Shown one piece after another: positions 20,901 to 31,347 of a DNA stretch of 64,000 bases. Source of the DNA: Spiroplasma endosymbiont of Atherix ibis (lineage in GTDB: Bacteria > Bacillota_I > Bacilli_A > Mycoplasmatales > Mycoplasmataceae); the NCBI RefSeq assembly GCF_964020005.1, contig NZ_OZ026474.1, positions 496,001 to 560,000 on the forward strand. Direction: 5' to 3'. The translations under genes and the position numbers were made by a program. Each line of letters starts with the position of its first letter. The stretch's first letter is position 1. The notes beneath the pieces are model-generated. The model was not told the origin of the DNA. It made no database searches and saw nothing but the letters and a program-made list of their open reading frames with translations.

Positions 20901-23413
20901 TTTTAGATAAAAAAGGAAATGATTTAAGTCAAAATTTATTTAAAAGATTAACAGATGAATATAAACAATATACTCCAATAGTTGTTAATGCAACTATTGC
21001 AGAGAAATTAAATTTAAATGCAAAAGATGTAATAGATATATCAGTTTTAAAAAAAGAATTAGTTGATAAAGAAAATAAAGCAATTAGTTTAGAAAATGTT
21101 AATTGAACTGAAGAAGAGTTTAAAACTTTTAATACAAATCTAATTTTATGATATTGAATAAACTTTGAATCTAAAATAGGAACCATGTTAACTGAAGCCA
21201 CTTATCAGCAAGCAAATAGTGTTGCTCAACAAAGTATTAAAAAAGCACTATTGGAAGGAACAAATTATAATATTACAACAAATATTGTTCCTTACAATAA
21301 ACAAATAGATGAATTGGGAACAATGATAAATGGAACTTATTTTTCAAATAGTAAATTACAAAATATTAAAATTTATGGAATTAATAAAGGTTCAAAAGCA
21401 GTAGATCTTTTAGATAAAAAAGGAAATGATTTAAGTCAAAATTTATTTAAAAGATTAACAGATGAATATAAACAATATACTCCAATAGTTGTTAATGCAA
21501 CTATTGCAGAGAAATTAAATTTAAATGCAAAAGATGTAATAGATATATCAGTTTTAAAAAAAGAATTAGTTGATAAAGAAAATAAAGCAATTAGTTTAGA
21601 AAATGTTAATTGAACTGAAGAAGAGTTTAAAACTTTTAATACAAATCTAATTTTATGATATTGAATAAACTTTGAATCTAAAATAGGAACCATGTTAACT
21701 GAAGCCACTTATCAGCAAGCAAATAGTGTTGCTCAACAAAGTATTAAAAAAGCACTATTGGAAGGAACAAATTATAATATTACAACAAATATTGTTCCTT
21801 ACAATAAACAAATAGATGAATTGGGAACAATGATAAATGGAACTTATTTTTCAAATAGTAAATTACAAAATATTAAAATTTATGGAATTAATAAAGGTTC
21901 AAAAGCAGTAGATCTTTTAGATAAAAAAGGAAATGATTTAAGTCAAAATTTATTTAAAAGATTAACAGATGAATATAAACAATATACTCCAATAGTTGTT
22001 AATGCAACTATTGCAGAGAAATTAAATTTAAATGCAAAAGATGTAATAGATATATCAGTTTTAAAAAAAGAATTAGTTGATAAAGAAAATAAAGCAATTA
22101 GTTTAGAAAATGTTGAAATGGGAATTAAATCAAAATATAATTATGCAACTCAAACTTCAAATGATTATATTTCTGAACATAAAAAAAATTATTTTTCCTA
22201 TAATGATTCAAATAGAAGTTGAGATTCTGAATCGACAATATCAGTGGCTAAAATAAATGGATACAATGTAGCTTCTAATACTTTAGCAGGAATATCTCAA
22301 AAAACAGATATTCAAAAAGCAGCTGATAACTCTGAAATTAAAAAAGCTCAAACAGGAAAAAATCAAAAATTTATTATTGTAGGTATTACTCAAAATTATG
22401 GAGATTCAAAAGCTTGAGTTTCAAATGATAGTGCTAATAAAATTTTAGATTATGATAAAGTTAAAAAATATTTCTTTAATAATTTCTTTTTAAATGAGTG
22501 AAGAGATGGAAAAGCTTTAAAAAATTTCTATGATGAAAGTATTATGGATAAAATTAACAAAAATCAATGAGAAAAATTTGTAAGCTATTATAACAATTTC
22601 TTATTGGTTAAATGAACAAGTGAAGAGAGTGACAAATTTATTACTGGAGCAGATAATCCTTATGATGAATACATTAATATGTTTTTAAAATTATCAGATT
22701 ATTATGATAATCCAAATGGATTTAAGTATGCTTCAAAATATTTGTGACAGTTATTTGAAAATGAATATCCAATATTTAATTACAAATATTCAATAAAAGA
22801 TGATTATAAAGATCAAATTATAAATACTTCTAGAACTCAACCATTTGGTGATTATGGAACAGTTGGTATGATGGGTAAATCTAATTTAGAAACTGATGAA
22901 ACTGGAACTTCTAAAATAACTTATATTCAAGGTTATGGTGAAAATGGATTAAAAAAACTTGATTCATTGAAATTTAAAAGACAATTACTAGATCAAGTTC
23001 AAGCAATTATAGGAGTCATAATTTATTTAGTAACAGTAATTGCTTTAATTATTTCAATTTCTATAATTATTATAACTACTGTGTTAATTATTGGAGAAAA
23101 TACTCAATTTATTGCTACAATGAAAATTTTGGGATACTCTGATAAATATATTATGTGTCAGATTATAAGTATCTATATACTGCCAATTTTTGTAATGTTT
23201 ATATTTGGATTTATTACAGCGTGATTTGCAATAGGGAGAGTAATGAAATATATTTCTTCTAATTATTCATTTGCAATTCATTATCAATTTTTAGGATGAG
23301 ATCCTTTTGCTGTTTTCTCAATTCTAATAGTGATGTATTTAATAACTATATTAATTTCATATAAACAATTTTCAAAAATAATAGCAGTTGATTCGTTGGC
23401 AATTAGCAGTTAG
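17925..23413 (+). pseudogene. Giant FtsX/MacB-like ABC permease with frameshift, TAA and internal triplication
   Basis: ATG 17925. One N-terminal helix (about residues 22-45), a large outside domain, a core of three helices (from MFSAFLLILLVLISFF, about nt 19109; motif LGTFKSLGYSDFSL), a further helix at about 19610, a very large outside domain, then three C-terminal helices with MKILGYSDKYIM. The doubled K.LGYS motif marks two FtsX-type halves. Type VII-like permeases transmit force across the membrane rather than transporting ions. Defects: loss of one A in the A7 run 18525-18531 (restoring A8 gives FAKKNNIKRGDIIRLTSDI), and TAA at 18716. Three exact 169-codon copies lie at 20581-22101. The ATPase is not adjacent. 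Confidence 0.8.
20581..22114 (+). repeat. Exact 507-bp tandem triplication inside the permease gene
   Basis: Copies 20581-21087, 21088-21594 and 21595-22101 look identical base for base and keep frame (507 = 169 x 3). Each begins with the 13-bp TTTAGAAAATGTT, which also follows the last copy (22102-22114), so slippage or unequal crossing-over between this microhomology would produce the array. The unit encodes part of the large extracellular domain (LENVNWTEEEFK to KENKAIS). Confidence 0.95.
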
Positions 23414-23428
23414 AAAGGATAATAAAAA

Positions 23429-25489
23429 ATGAAAAAATTACTTACAGTATTGTCATGTATGACTTTAACTTCTGTTTCAGAACTTTCAGTTATAAGTTGT
23501 ACAAATAAAAACGATTATGAGAGTATATTTGATCAAAATAAATCTCAAGATGAAAATAAAGGTGAGTTTATAGTTAATGGACCTGATCAAATTATAAAAA
23601 AATTAGAAAATATAGTTTCTAAAAAAGTTATTGTAAATGTGTCAGTTAAAAGCACTACAAATAAAGTGCAAAAAAGTAACTTTGATTCAAATGAAACAAT
23701 AATAAAAGAATTAGTCAATAATTTAAAAAAACAAGCTAATATAAGTGAGAAAGGTTTTACAATTACAATTGATTCTAATAATTCATTTTCTCTTCCTTAA
23801 TTAAAGGGAATAGGAAATGATGGAATTAATTTTGGTGAGAATGCTTCGTTAATTGATGGTCAAGCTTTTTTAAGATTAAATTACTTAGATAAAGAAATTT
23901 ATACAAAAGTATTTGATTGAACTATTCCTGAATATGAGGTTATAGAAAATTTAGTTAATATGTTACAAACAAACAGTTATGCAAATGTAGGAGATTATAA
24001 ATCTAAAAAAATTGATATTCCACTTGCTGATTTATCAGGAATGGGAATACCTTTAAAAATAACTTTAGGAACAATTTATACTTTTATATCATTATTAAAT
24101 ATTACAAATTCTTATAGTTCTTCATCAAGTCAAAGTTCATCTGATTGAATGTCAACTCTTTTAAATTCAATTAAAAAAATTGTTAATTTGAATGTTCAAG
24201 AATTAGCTGATGCAAATCCAGATGATTTAAATGGTCAATATATTTACAATGAATTTGATAAAAATTTTAGAAAAAATTTTAAAGATCTTTTTGAAGTACT
24301 TGGAGAAGCTTTAAAAGTAATGGGTGTGCAAGACAATATTAAAATACCTGCAACAGATACAAAACCAGAAACTTTTATAAAAATATCACAATTATTAGAT
24401 ACAAATATATTTGATATTTTTAATTTTGACCCAGACAGTATAGGAATGGATCAAGATTTAGGTGGTGGTTTAAAAATGAAAATGAGTGCTAAAATTGGTT
24501 CAAAAGGTCAAAATAAAAAGCTTTTTTTAGGAGATTTATTAGCAAATGTATCACCTAATATTGTTCATATATTTGCCAAATTCCTAAATCCTAAAACTTA
24601 TGATCCTGAATTTGGTGGAAGTCATAATTTAGTTTATATGTTATTAAAAGAGTTAATAGCAGATATGGATCCGAATTTATTAAAAATAAATGAAAAAAAT
24701 AATCCAGATCATTTAAGCGCAAGTAATGCTAAAAGTGGTATTGATTCATTATTATTTAATTTAATGTTAGATTATAATAAAAATCGCAGAAAAACTGAAA
24801 ACTTAAATTTATATATACATTTAAATTTAGATTTGACTATTCCAATTGAAGGAACAAAAAAGGTTTTTGATGATAATTTATATGAAGTATTACAAGATAT
24901 TAAAGTAGTACCTGGAGAAATGGTTTTAAAAATTATTAATAGATTATTTGATTTTAAAGGAAAAAGTTTTATAGAATTGGATGAATTATTCTTAAGTCCA
25001 AATTTAAATATTAAATTTTTTGAAGATTCTGATATTTATTTAGAAGCAATTGTTGAAAGAATGGATCTTTCTCCAATTGCAAAACCAATAGTTAAAGCAG
25101 CAATTCCGTTAATAAAATCAACAATTACAGATAAGTTAAATGGAGCAATTAATTCATTTTTACCTGAAGTTTCTATGCAAAAAATAATAAATAAATTTCC
25201 TGGAACATTAATTAATGAAATTGGAGTTGATAAAAAATATTTAGATAATTCAGAAGTAACATTTAAAACAGCTAAATTTGTATTTCAGTTTTATTCTCCA
25301 GAAACAAAAGATTGAACTTCTATTATTAGAGGAATAAATTCTAGAACTTTTGAAATTTATAATAGCTTTAAGTTAAAAGTAGTAGATGCTCAATTTCTAG
25401 TAAAAGTTAATACTCAAAATAATAGTTTTGAATATTTAACAAAAAAAGATTTAACTTTTGATATTATTTTTTCAGATCAAAACAAATAA
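23429..25489 (+). pseudogene. Large lipoprotein of the permease cluster, one in-frame TAA
   Basis: ATG 23429 with AAAGGAT, 15 nt after the permease stop. Leader MKKLLTVLSCMTLTS with lipobox VISC at about residue 28. The frame is open for 686 codons apart from TAA at 23798 (in SLP-stop-LKGIG, Gln-compatible). The mature part is alpha-helical with conserved-looking segments DLFEVLGEALKVMG and KIINKFPGTLINEIG. No known family. A terminator follows. Its place at the end of the cluster suggests that it acts with the permease and the repeat protein at the cell surface. Confidence 0.75.
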
Positions 25490-25496
25490 TATAGGC

Positions 25497-25537
25497 AAGT
25501 TATAAAAAGTCCTTAATGATGGGGCTTTTTATAACTT
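25497..25537 (+). terminator. Terminator closing the permease cluster
   Basis: Long stem AAGTTATAAAAAG/CTTTTTATAACTT with a loop containing CCTTAATGATGG; the T-run lies in the 3' arm. Confidence 0.65.
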
Positions 25538-25757
25538 ATAGATAATTAAATTGAATAAATACATAATTAATGAAGAGAAAGACCATTTTAAAATTGTTCT
25601 TTTATCATAAAAGTTAATAAATGATTATTTTTTGATACTTATAAAAATTATATTTTTATGAAGATGTACAGATTATAAAAATATTTCATTTTTTTATTTA
25701 AAAAAACTTATAAATTATAAAAATAGTTTATAATTAATTGAGTAAGGAGAATTTAAT
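25538..25757. other. Non-coding gap and promoter of the S1-domain gene
   Basis: No ORF. TATAAT at 25729-25734 is a good -10, 24 nt before the ATG, with AAGGAG as Shine-Dalgarno. Confidence 0.5.
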
Positions 25758-25994
25758 ATGGGAACAATTGTAAACGTTACTATTACTAAAATAGTTGATT
25801 TTGGGGCATTCTGTGATGCTGAAATTGATGGAAAAATCTACAAAGGTTTAATTCATATATCTGAAATTGCTGACGCTTATGTTACTAATGTAGCTGATTA
25901 TGTAACTGTAGGTCAACAAATGGAAGGTTATGTAATTTCAACTGATGAAAGCAAAGAACAAGCTAAATTATCATTAAAAAGAGTATCAAAATAA
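25758..25994 (+). CDS. S1-domain RNA-binding protein (YugI / GSP13 type)
   Basis: 78 aa, essentially a single S1 (OB-fold) domain: MGTIVNVTITKIVDFGAFCD, then KGLIHISEIADAYV and a VGQQMEGYVI strand, ending LSLKRVSK. This matches the Gram-positive general stress protein 13 / YugI family, which binds RNA and associates with ribosomes. Strong Shine-Dalgarno and its own promoter; monocistronic, with a terminator at 26111. Intact, with ordinary codon use and GCT/GGT-rich stretches suggesting good expression. Confidence 0.85.
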   Translation: MGTIVNVTITKIVDFGAFCDAEIDGKIYKGLIHISEIADAYVTNVADYVTVGQQMEGYVISTDESKEQAKLSLKRVSK

Positions 25995-26110
25995 TAATAT
26001 AGCTGTCATTTTAATTAGAGGTAGAAGTTTTAGTATTATTATTACAAATGTCTTTATGTTAAATTGCTAAATGTTTATTAAAATATTTTTTTAAGAATAA
26101 TTTATAAAAA

Positions 26111-26138
26111 AAACTTCTCTTTTAAAAGAGAAGTTTTT
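26111..26138 (+). terminator. Terminator after the S1-domain gene
   Basis: AACTTCTCTTTT/AAAAGAGAAGTT stem, then T5; about 115 nt after the stop. Confidence 0.8.
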
Positions 26139-26272
26139 GTATTTAGCTTAAAACCATTGAATTTTTTTAAAATTTTGTGTATTATTATATTGAAAGATTT
26201 TTATAAATGTATATAATTTATTAGTACATTTATAAATGATTATTCTTTTAAAGTGTAAGAGGGGGCAAAAAT

Positions 26273-27331
26273 ATGTATTATGTTTTTTCAAATGGGCGAG
26301 TTTTTTATGTTGTAGATAGATTTATGAATGTTATATATAAGTTTATGACACTTGTTGAATCTCAACAAGTAGCGTCATTTTTGAACTATCAAGGTTCTAT
26401 AAATAATTATCTTCCTCCTATGAGATTAAATAACTGTTCACTAGTTAATAATATAAGTAATTTATTGCCTTATGAGAATTATGCAGAAAAAGTAAGAAAC
26501 TTTAATTTACCAATTCCAAATAAAAATATGTATCTAAAACCAGATGAAATGACTTATGAAAATGGCATTAAAAATAATCCAATAATTAATCAAATGGATA
26601 ATATAAAAGATTTCAATAATCAAAAAAATAAAAAAGTAGATAATAATAATAATAATAATGATTTTTGAAAAGCCAAACTTCAAGAATTAGAAACTTCTTT
26701 AAATGAAAAAAACAAGCAACAACAAGAAGAAAATAGTTTAAAAGATCAGGAAGCTTTAGAAGTTAAAATTAAGAAATTAGAAGAAGCTTTAAAAAATCAA
26801 GAACATTTAAGTGATGAAACTGCAGAAGAAGAAAAAAAAGCTTTAAAAGCAAAAATTAAAAAATTGGAAGAGGATTTAGAGGATTTAGAAGCATATAAAG
26901 CAAAAATTAAAAAATTGGAAGAAACTCTTAAAACTCAAGAAAATATAAGAGATGAATTAAGTTCAGAAGAAAAAATAATGTTAAAACAAAAAATAAGAGA
27001 GTTAGAAGCTACTTCTGAAGAACAAGAAGCTTTAAAAGCTAAAATTAAGAAATTAGAAGAGACTTTAAGAAATCAAGAAGATGAAAGTTATGAATTGAAT
27101 TCAGAAGAAAAAAGAGCTTTAAAAGCAAAAATTAGAAAATTAGAAGAAGACTTAGAAGATCAAAAAACTATTGATTTTGAAAATAATCAAGAAGTTGAAA
27201 AATTAAGAACAGAAATTAAAGAACTAAGAGCTAAGAAAACTGAAATAATCTATAGAGATGTAGATGAAGATCCAAATGCGTTCTTAACAACAAGAGAAAT
27301 TAATAACTTTATTCAAGAGATTGAAAAATAA
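26273..27331 (+). CDS. Coiled-coil protein with repeated heptad blocks, 352 aa
   Basis: ATG 26273 after AGAGGGGG. Residues 1-95 are a globular head (YYVFSNGRVFYVVDRFMNVI, NYLPPMRLNN). Residues about 120-130 are an Asn run encoded by an AAT microsatellite (26640-26660). From about residue 135 to 330 there is a strongly charged coiled coil built from variants of KALKAKIKKLEE followed by DLEDQ or TLKNQE, in at least four blocks. No signal peptide, so cytosolic. It looks like a cytoskeletal or scaffold protein; no specific homologue is recognised. Repeat number could vary by recombination. Confidence 0.75.
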
Positions 27332-27387
27332 TATATGCATATAAAAAATAAATAAGTTTTATAATAATAAAATAATTTAAAAAAATT

Positions 27388-27419
27388 AAAACACAGGTTA
27401 TATATAACCTGTGTTTTAA
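27388..27419. terminator. Bidirectional terminator
   Basis: AAAACACAGGTTA/TAACCTGTGTTTT stem between convergent genes. Confidence 0.85.
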
Positions 27420-27433
27420 TTATGTTTATTTTA

Positions 27434-28441
27434 TTATATTTGTAAATTTTGAGCAAAGCTAATAGTAGTTTCTATATAATTTTCAATATTTTTGTGCATA
27501 CTACTTGAATGCTTTGCATTATCATATAATTTTAATTTACTTAATTTAATGTCTTCTGTCATTAACTTTAAATGATACATAGCAACTGAATTTTGATACA
27601 TTATAAAATCATCTTTTTTACCATGAATAAATAGGACTTTTAAATCTCCAATATTTTCAAAACCTAACAATAAGTTAACTTCTTTAATACTTTTTTTTGC
27701 ATATCTTCTAAAATTATAGTTAATTCCTAAAGACATTAGTCATCAAGGAAGTTTCATGTATTTTTTTAAAAAGAATCTAATTTGGGGAACTGCTTGAGCA
27801 AAGGGACAGTCTGCAATCAATCAATCAATCTTATTTAATTCATAATATTTTTTTGCAAAACAAAGAGCACTAGTTGCTCCCATACTTGTGCCAAATACAC
27901 CAATTTCTTCAACATCAAAACTTTTTTTGACTCAACTAATAACTTCATTTAATACTTTTGAGTTGTTTAAACCAAAATCAGAGTATTTTCCATAGGTTAA
28001 ACCGTGTGCAAAAGCATCAAAAGTAACTAAATTATAACCTTGATCATAAAAGTGATAAATTCCTCTTAAACCCATGTATTTATTTCGTTTAAATCCATGA
28101 AGACCAATAACTCATTTTTTACTGTTTTTATTTCTAACCATTAAAGCACTTATTTCTTGTTTAAGTGATCCTATCTTAAAATCTCTTATCTGTTCTTTTT
28201 TTATATTAAAATTACTTATTTTTTTAATTTTCAAATCATAAAGTAGATGTTCATAAGTATTAAATTCTACAACACCTTTATATAAGCCTTTTCTAGGGTA
28301 TTTAAATAAGTAAGGTACAAAGATAATTGCACAAAACATTGATAAAATTAAAACTAAAGGGAATAAAAGTATCATTAGAGTTAAATTAAATCAATTATAG
28401 TAATATTTTTTTAACTTTTTTAGACTTTTTTTGTAATTCAT
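27434..28441 (-). CDS. Membrane-anchored alpha/beta hydrolase
   Basis: 335 aa on the minus strand; ATG at 28441 with AAAGGAATG upstream. One N-terminal membrane helix (about residues 17-45, LTLMILLFPLVLILSMFCAI). The hydrolase domain follows: VIGLHGFKRN (oxyanion-hole HG), nucleophile elbow GVFGTSMGATS (Ser in GxSxG), acid in HGKKDDFI and His in NAKHSSS. This is the complete Ser-Asp-His arrangement of the family, close to BAAT / S9-type lipases and esterases of mollicutes. It probably acts on lipids or esters at the membrane; the substrate is not predictable. Confidence 0.85.
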
Positions 28442-29255
28442 TGTTATCATTCCTTTTAAATTACTCTAAACAATTATAAATTAAATTTCTATTTTTTTTC
28501 ACTAAAATTATTTATAAAATAAATAAAATATATTTTTATTTATTAAAATAATTTGTATTTTGCTCAAAATTACATTTTTTTTCTTTCTTATTGTTAAAAT
28601 AAAAGAGCCTTTTAATTTAAAGGTGGGAATAAAATAACTTTGAATTTAAAAACTGATTGATCTTGGAACTTGGGATTTGAAAAAATAACCGATATTTTTT
28701 TGAAGTATTAGATTAAAATATTATATTATTTTGTTTTTTTTGTTTTATAAAATAATATGATATTGATTTTTAATTATAAATAAGCTTAATACATAAAGAT
28801 TATATTTTTTTACTTAGATTAATCTTAAAATAGTATTAATTTATTAATTTAAGATTAAAATATATAATATTTAAACTAGCTTTTAGCTAGTTTTTTATTA
28901 TAATAAAAGAGGAAAATAATGTTATTTTTTAAAGAAACTAAATATAATCTTATTAAAATAACATGACATGTTATTGTGATATAAAAAGTAAAGAAAATTA
29001 TAAAACTGAAGAATTAATTAATTTATGTTTATAAAAATCAAGTAAATTAGGATTAATTTAATTAAAAACAAATTTATAATACTGATCAATTGTTTTTTAC
29101 ACGAAGTAATTGATGAAATCAATTTTATATTTGTAAATATTTTAAAATATAAAAATTTAAATCAAAGTATTATAGAGTATGATTGTTTATTTATAGATAA
29201 TGAAGAAGAATTTTTAATGGTTTTTAGAAAAATTAATCTAAAAAGGAGATATGAT
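28442..29255. other. Non-coding stretch with a decayed gene remnant
   Basis: 28460-28900 shows no coding signal. From ATG 28920 (after AGAGGAAAA) a short frame and scattered frames to about 29255 read like a broken gene (e.g. DEINFIFVNILKYKNLNQSI then EYDCLFIDNEEEFLMVF) with several TAAs and shifts. No family can be named. Confidence 0.4.
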
Positions 29256-29708
29256 ATGAGTAGAAAAATAGTAGATAATTTATATTTGGGAGATATGCAT
29301 TCAGTTCCAAAAGATTCTGATTTAATTTTAAGTTGTGCTCAAGAGATTTTTCAAGATCAAAGTCCAAAAAAAGGTTTAAATAAGCTTATACAAAATGAAA
29401 AAAAGAGAATACTATATAATTTTGAAGATTATCCATATTTAGAAGATATGGATAAAAATTTAATACTTGATGCAATTCAACAAATTGAAACTAATATTAA
29501 AGATAAAAAAATTTATGTTCATTGTATTTGAGGAGTTAATAGAAGTGCAAGTATAGTATTTATGTATTTAGTTAGAAATAATATAATAAAAGCAGATAAT
29601 TATGAACAAGCACAAAAGGAATATTGAAAAATATATCCTAATCATTCACCAAATCCAGGATGAAAAATCTTTTTAAAATTAAATTTTCCATATAATTTTG
29701 AAAACTAG
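29256..29708 (+). CDS. Dual-specificity protein phosphatase
   Basis: 150 aa. ATG 29256 with AAAAGGAGAT; an upstream ATG at 29217 belongs to the preceding remnant. Contains the phosphatase signature VHCIWGVNRSAS (HCx5RS; Cys 90 nucleophile, Arg 96) and a general-acid region in YNFEDYPYLED. The N-terminal NLYLGDMHSV is typical of compact DSP/VHR-like enzymes. It would dephosphorylate Ser/Thr/Tyr residues or another phospho-substrate in the cytosol. Monocistronic and intact. Such enzymes are infrequent in minimal genomes and may counter a Ser/Thr kinase elsewhere. Confidence 0.85.
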
Positions 29709-30105
29709 TATTTTAAAATTAAAGTTTTAAAACAAGGAAGTCAAAAATAATATATTAATTAAGCACTATAATAATTTGAATTAATTCGAGAATAAATAAA
29801 ATATTAGTTTAATTTAAAAAATATAAGAGAGTTTCTAAAGTTTAAAGAATTTAATAAATTTAAATAGTATTAAATATACCAAAAAAAAAAAAAAACTAAT
29901 TTTTTCAAAACTTAAAAGAAATATAAAAAAATAAAAACAATTTTATGTTAGCATATTATCATTGATTATTTTTATTAATAATTGATAATAATATTTGTAA
30001 GAAGTTGTAAATTAACTTACGAAGATAATAAAAATGTAATTTTAGAAAATAGGGAATAAAAAAAATAGTTAATTAAAGGTATTGATTTTATTAACTTATA
30101 TTAAA
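29709..30105. other. Non-coding, no gene seen
   Basis: AT-rich gap with a 15-A tract (29881-29895). No frame of useful length. TATAAA near 30107 may be the -10 of the structured RNA that follows. Confidence 0.4.
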
Positions 30106-30114
30106 TATAAAATC

Positions 30115-30305
30115 TCCAAGTTTCCAGTTACTTTTAAAAAGTAAAGGGTGTAAGGGTGGGATCAGGAAACTTACAAGTTAATGCTACTTGTAAAAGAGCT
30201 TTGAAAAAAGCAAATAAGTACCTAGAACAATTCAAGTTGTTAAATTTAAAATTATTTTACCCTTAAATAGTTTTAGTCCAGAGTTATATCTCTGGACTTT
30301 TTTTA
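30115..30305 (+). ncRNA. Structured small RNA, unidentified
   Basis: Stem 1: AAGTTTCC (30118-30125) with GGAAACTT (30165-30172), enclosing TACTTT/AAAGTA. Stem 2: TTACAAGT (30171-30178) with ACTTGTAA (30186-30193). Stem 3: GCTTT-GAAA-AAAGC (30199-30212). Then a strong terminator, AGTCCAGAG (30275-30283) with CTCTGGACT (30290-30298) plus T8. Locally less AT-rich (GGGTGTAAGGGTGGGATC) and with no ORF. It does not match the landmarks I know for RNase P RNA, tmRNA, SRP RNA or common riboswitches. It could be a stand-alone sRNA or a cis-regulator of the 30377 gene. Confidence 0.55.
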
Positions 30306-30306
30306 T
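30275..30306 (+). terminator. Terminator of the small RNA
   Basis: 9-bp perfect stem with a 6-nt loop and a T-run. Confidence 0.85.
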
Positions 30307-30376
30307 TCTCGTGTTGTTTTAAAGTGTTATACTTTTAAAGGTTATATATAGTTATTTAAATAATTAATGAGAAATT

Positions 30377-30900
30377 ATGATTAGAGTTTCAAAAACATGA
30401 TCAAATGTGAGTGTATATTTATTATTAATAAATTTAATATCAATTATGGTATTAGGTATTTTTATGATTTCATTAAAATCATTAATGTTAAAAGGATATA
30501 AATCTTTAAGAGAACTAGGTACATGATTACAACAAATAAGTTAATCTAGCTTAGATACTATTAATAAATTTGGTTGAAAAGTTGTAAAAGTTTTTTTAAT
30601 ATTTTATATTATTTTAATTCTTAACTTAATTTTAATTAATTCAAGAAGAGGAATTATACAAAGAATTGGTTATACATTTGGATTAGTAATTGGTTTTTGT
30701 TTATTTTTTCTAGCACTCTTACCATTAACGCTTAGAAGTTCTATTAAAATTGATAAGTTTTTTATTGACTTAGTACTTGGATTATTATTAGCAACTGTGG
30801 AATTAATTTTGTAAAACGAAATTTAAAATTAGCTAAAATTCCTATTTTGGATTCTAAAAAATCTTCATATAATGAACTAATTAGAAAATTAATACATTAA
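30377..30900 (+). pseudogene. Membrane protein, TAA and frameshift
   Basis: ATG 30377 with AATGAGA upstream. Hydrophobic helices at residues about 13-38, 75-90 and 100-118. TAA at 30542 lies after WLQQIS and fits Gln. The frame ends at 30812, but another frame continues convincingly (GINFVKRNLKLAKIPILDSK) to TAA 30898, implying an indel near 30785-30800. Small polytopic membrane protein, family unknown. Confidence 0.6.
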
Positions 30901-30914
30901 ATTTTTAAAATCTA

Positions 30915-31085
30915 TTAAACTGCAAACTTGGCCTCCAAGTTCTTTTTGAGCTAGTATTTATGCTAGCACAAAAATTGCGAATGCTAGCATTTTTTTTGGT
31001 AAAAAACCCTTTAATAAAGGGTTTTCCAAAAAAAGTGATAGTATTCCTTATCCTGTTACCAAAAACTTCATTTTTCGGTAAAAAA
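30915..31085. other. Cluster of stable hairpins, non-coding
   Basis: Successive inverted repeats: AACTTGG/CCAAGTT (about 30925), GCTAG-TATTTAT-GCTAGC region, AATGCTAGCATT palindrome with T8, AAAAACCCTTT/AAAGGGTTTT, and TACCGAA-type repeats around 31060-31080. Richer in G+C than neighbours. Resembles a phage or plasmid intergenic region or a terminator array; no ORF. Confidence 0.45.
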
Positions 31086-31259
31086 AGAAATTTATTTAGT
31101 TTTTTTAAATTATTTATGTTAATATTTTTGTAAAATAAAAAACTCGAAATTTGCAGTTTTTAAATATTTACTTGAATATGGTTTAAATTTGATTAATTCA
31201 AATTAATTAATATGGCCATCACCCCCTTAATATTTCCCACAACTTTTATATACTTAAAC

Positions 31260-31290
31260 TTGATTTTTTTTTTTTTTTATATACAATTAT
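31260..31290 (+). promoter_or_regulatory. Poly-T spacer promoter of lipoprotein 2
   Basis: TTGATT (31260-31265) as -35, 15 T (31264-31278), TATACAAT at 31280 as -10. Downstream TAATTTGAATTGTTTATTTA is shared with the lipoprotein 1 promoter region. Confidence 0.6.
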
Positions 31291-31347
31291 ATAGTAATTT
31301 GAATTGTTTATTTATTTTATAAAATTTTTTAGAAAGATGAAGAAAAT

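Noticed and set aside
20929-21708. Repeated minus-strand frames inside the triplication
   Set aside because: Only mirror images of the repeated permease segment.
20581-22114. CRISPR or satellite array
   Set aside because: The unit is a 507-bp in-frame coding repeat without spacers.
30115-30306. RNase P RNA or tmRNA
   Set aside because: Too short, and conserved cores (for example GAGGAAAGTC; a tRNA-like ACCA end) are absent.
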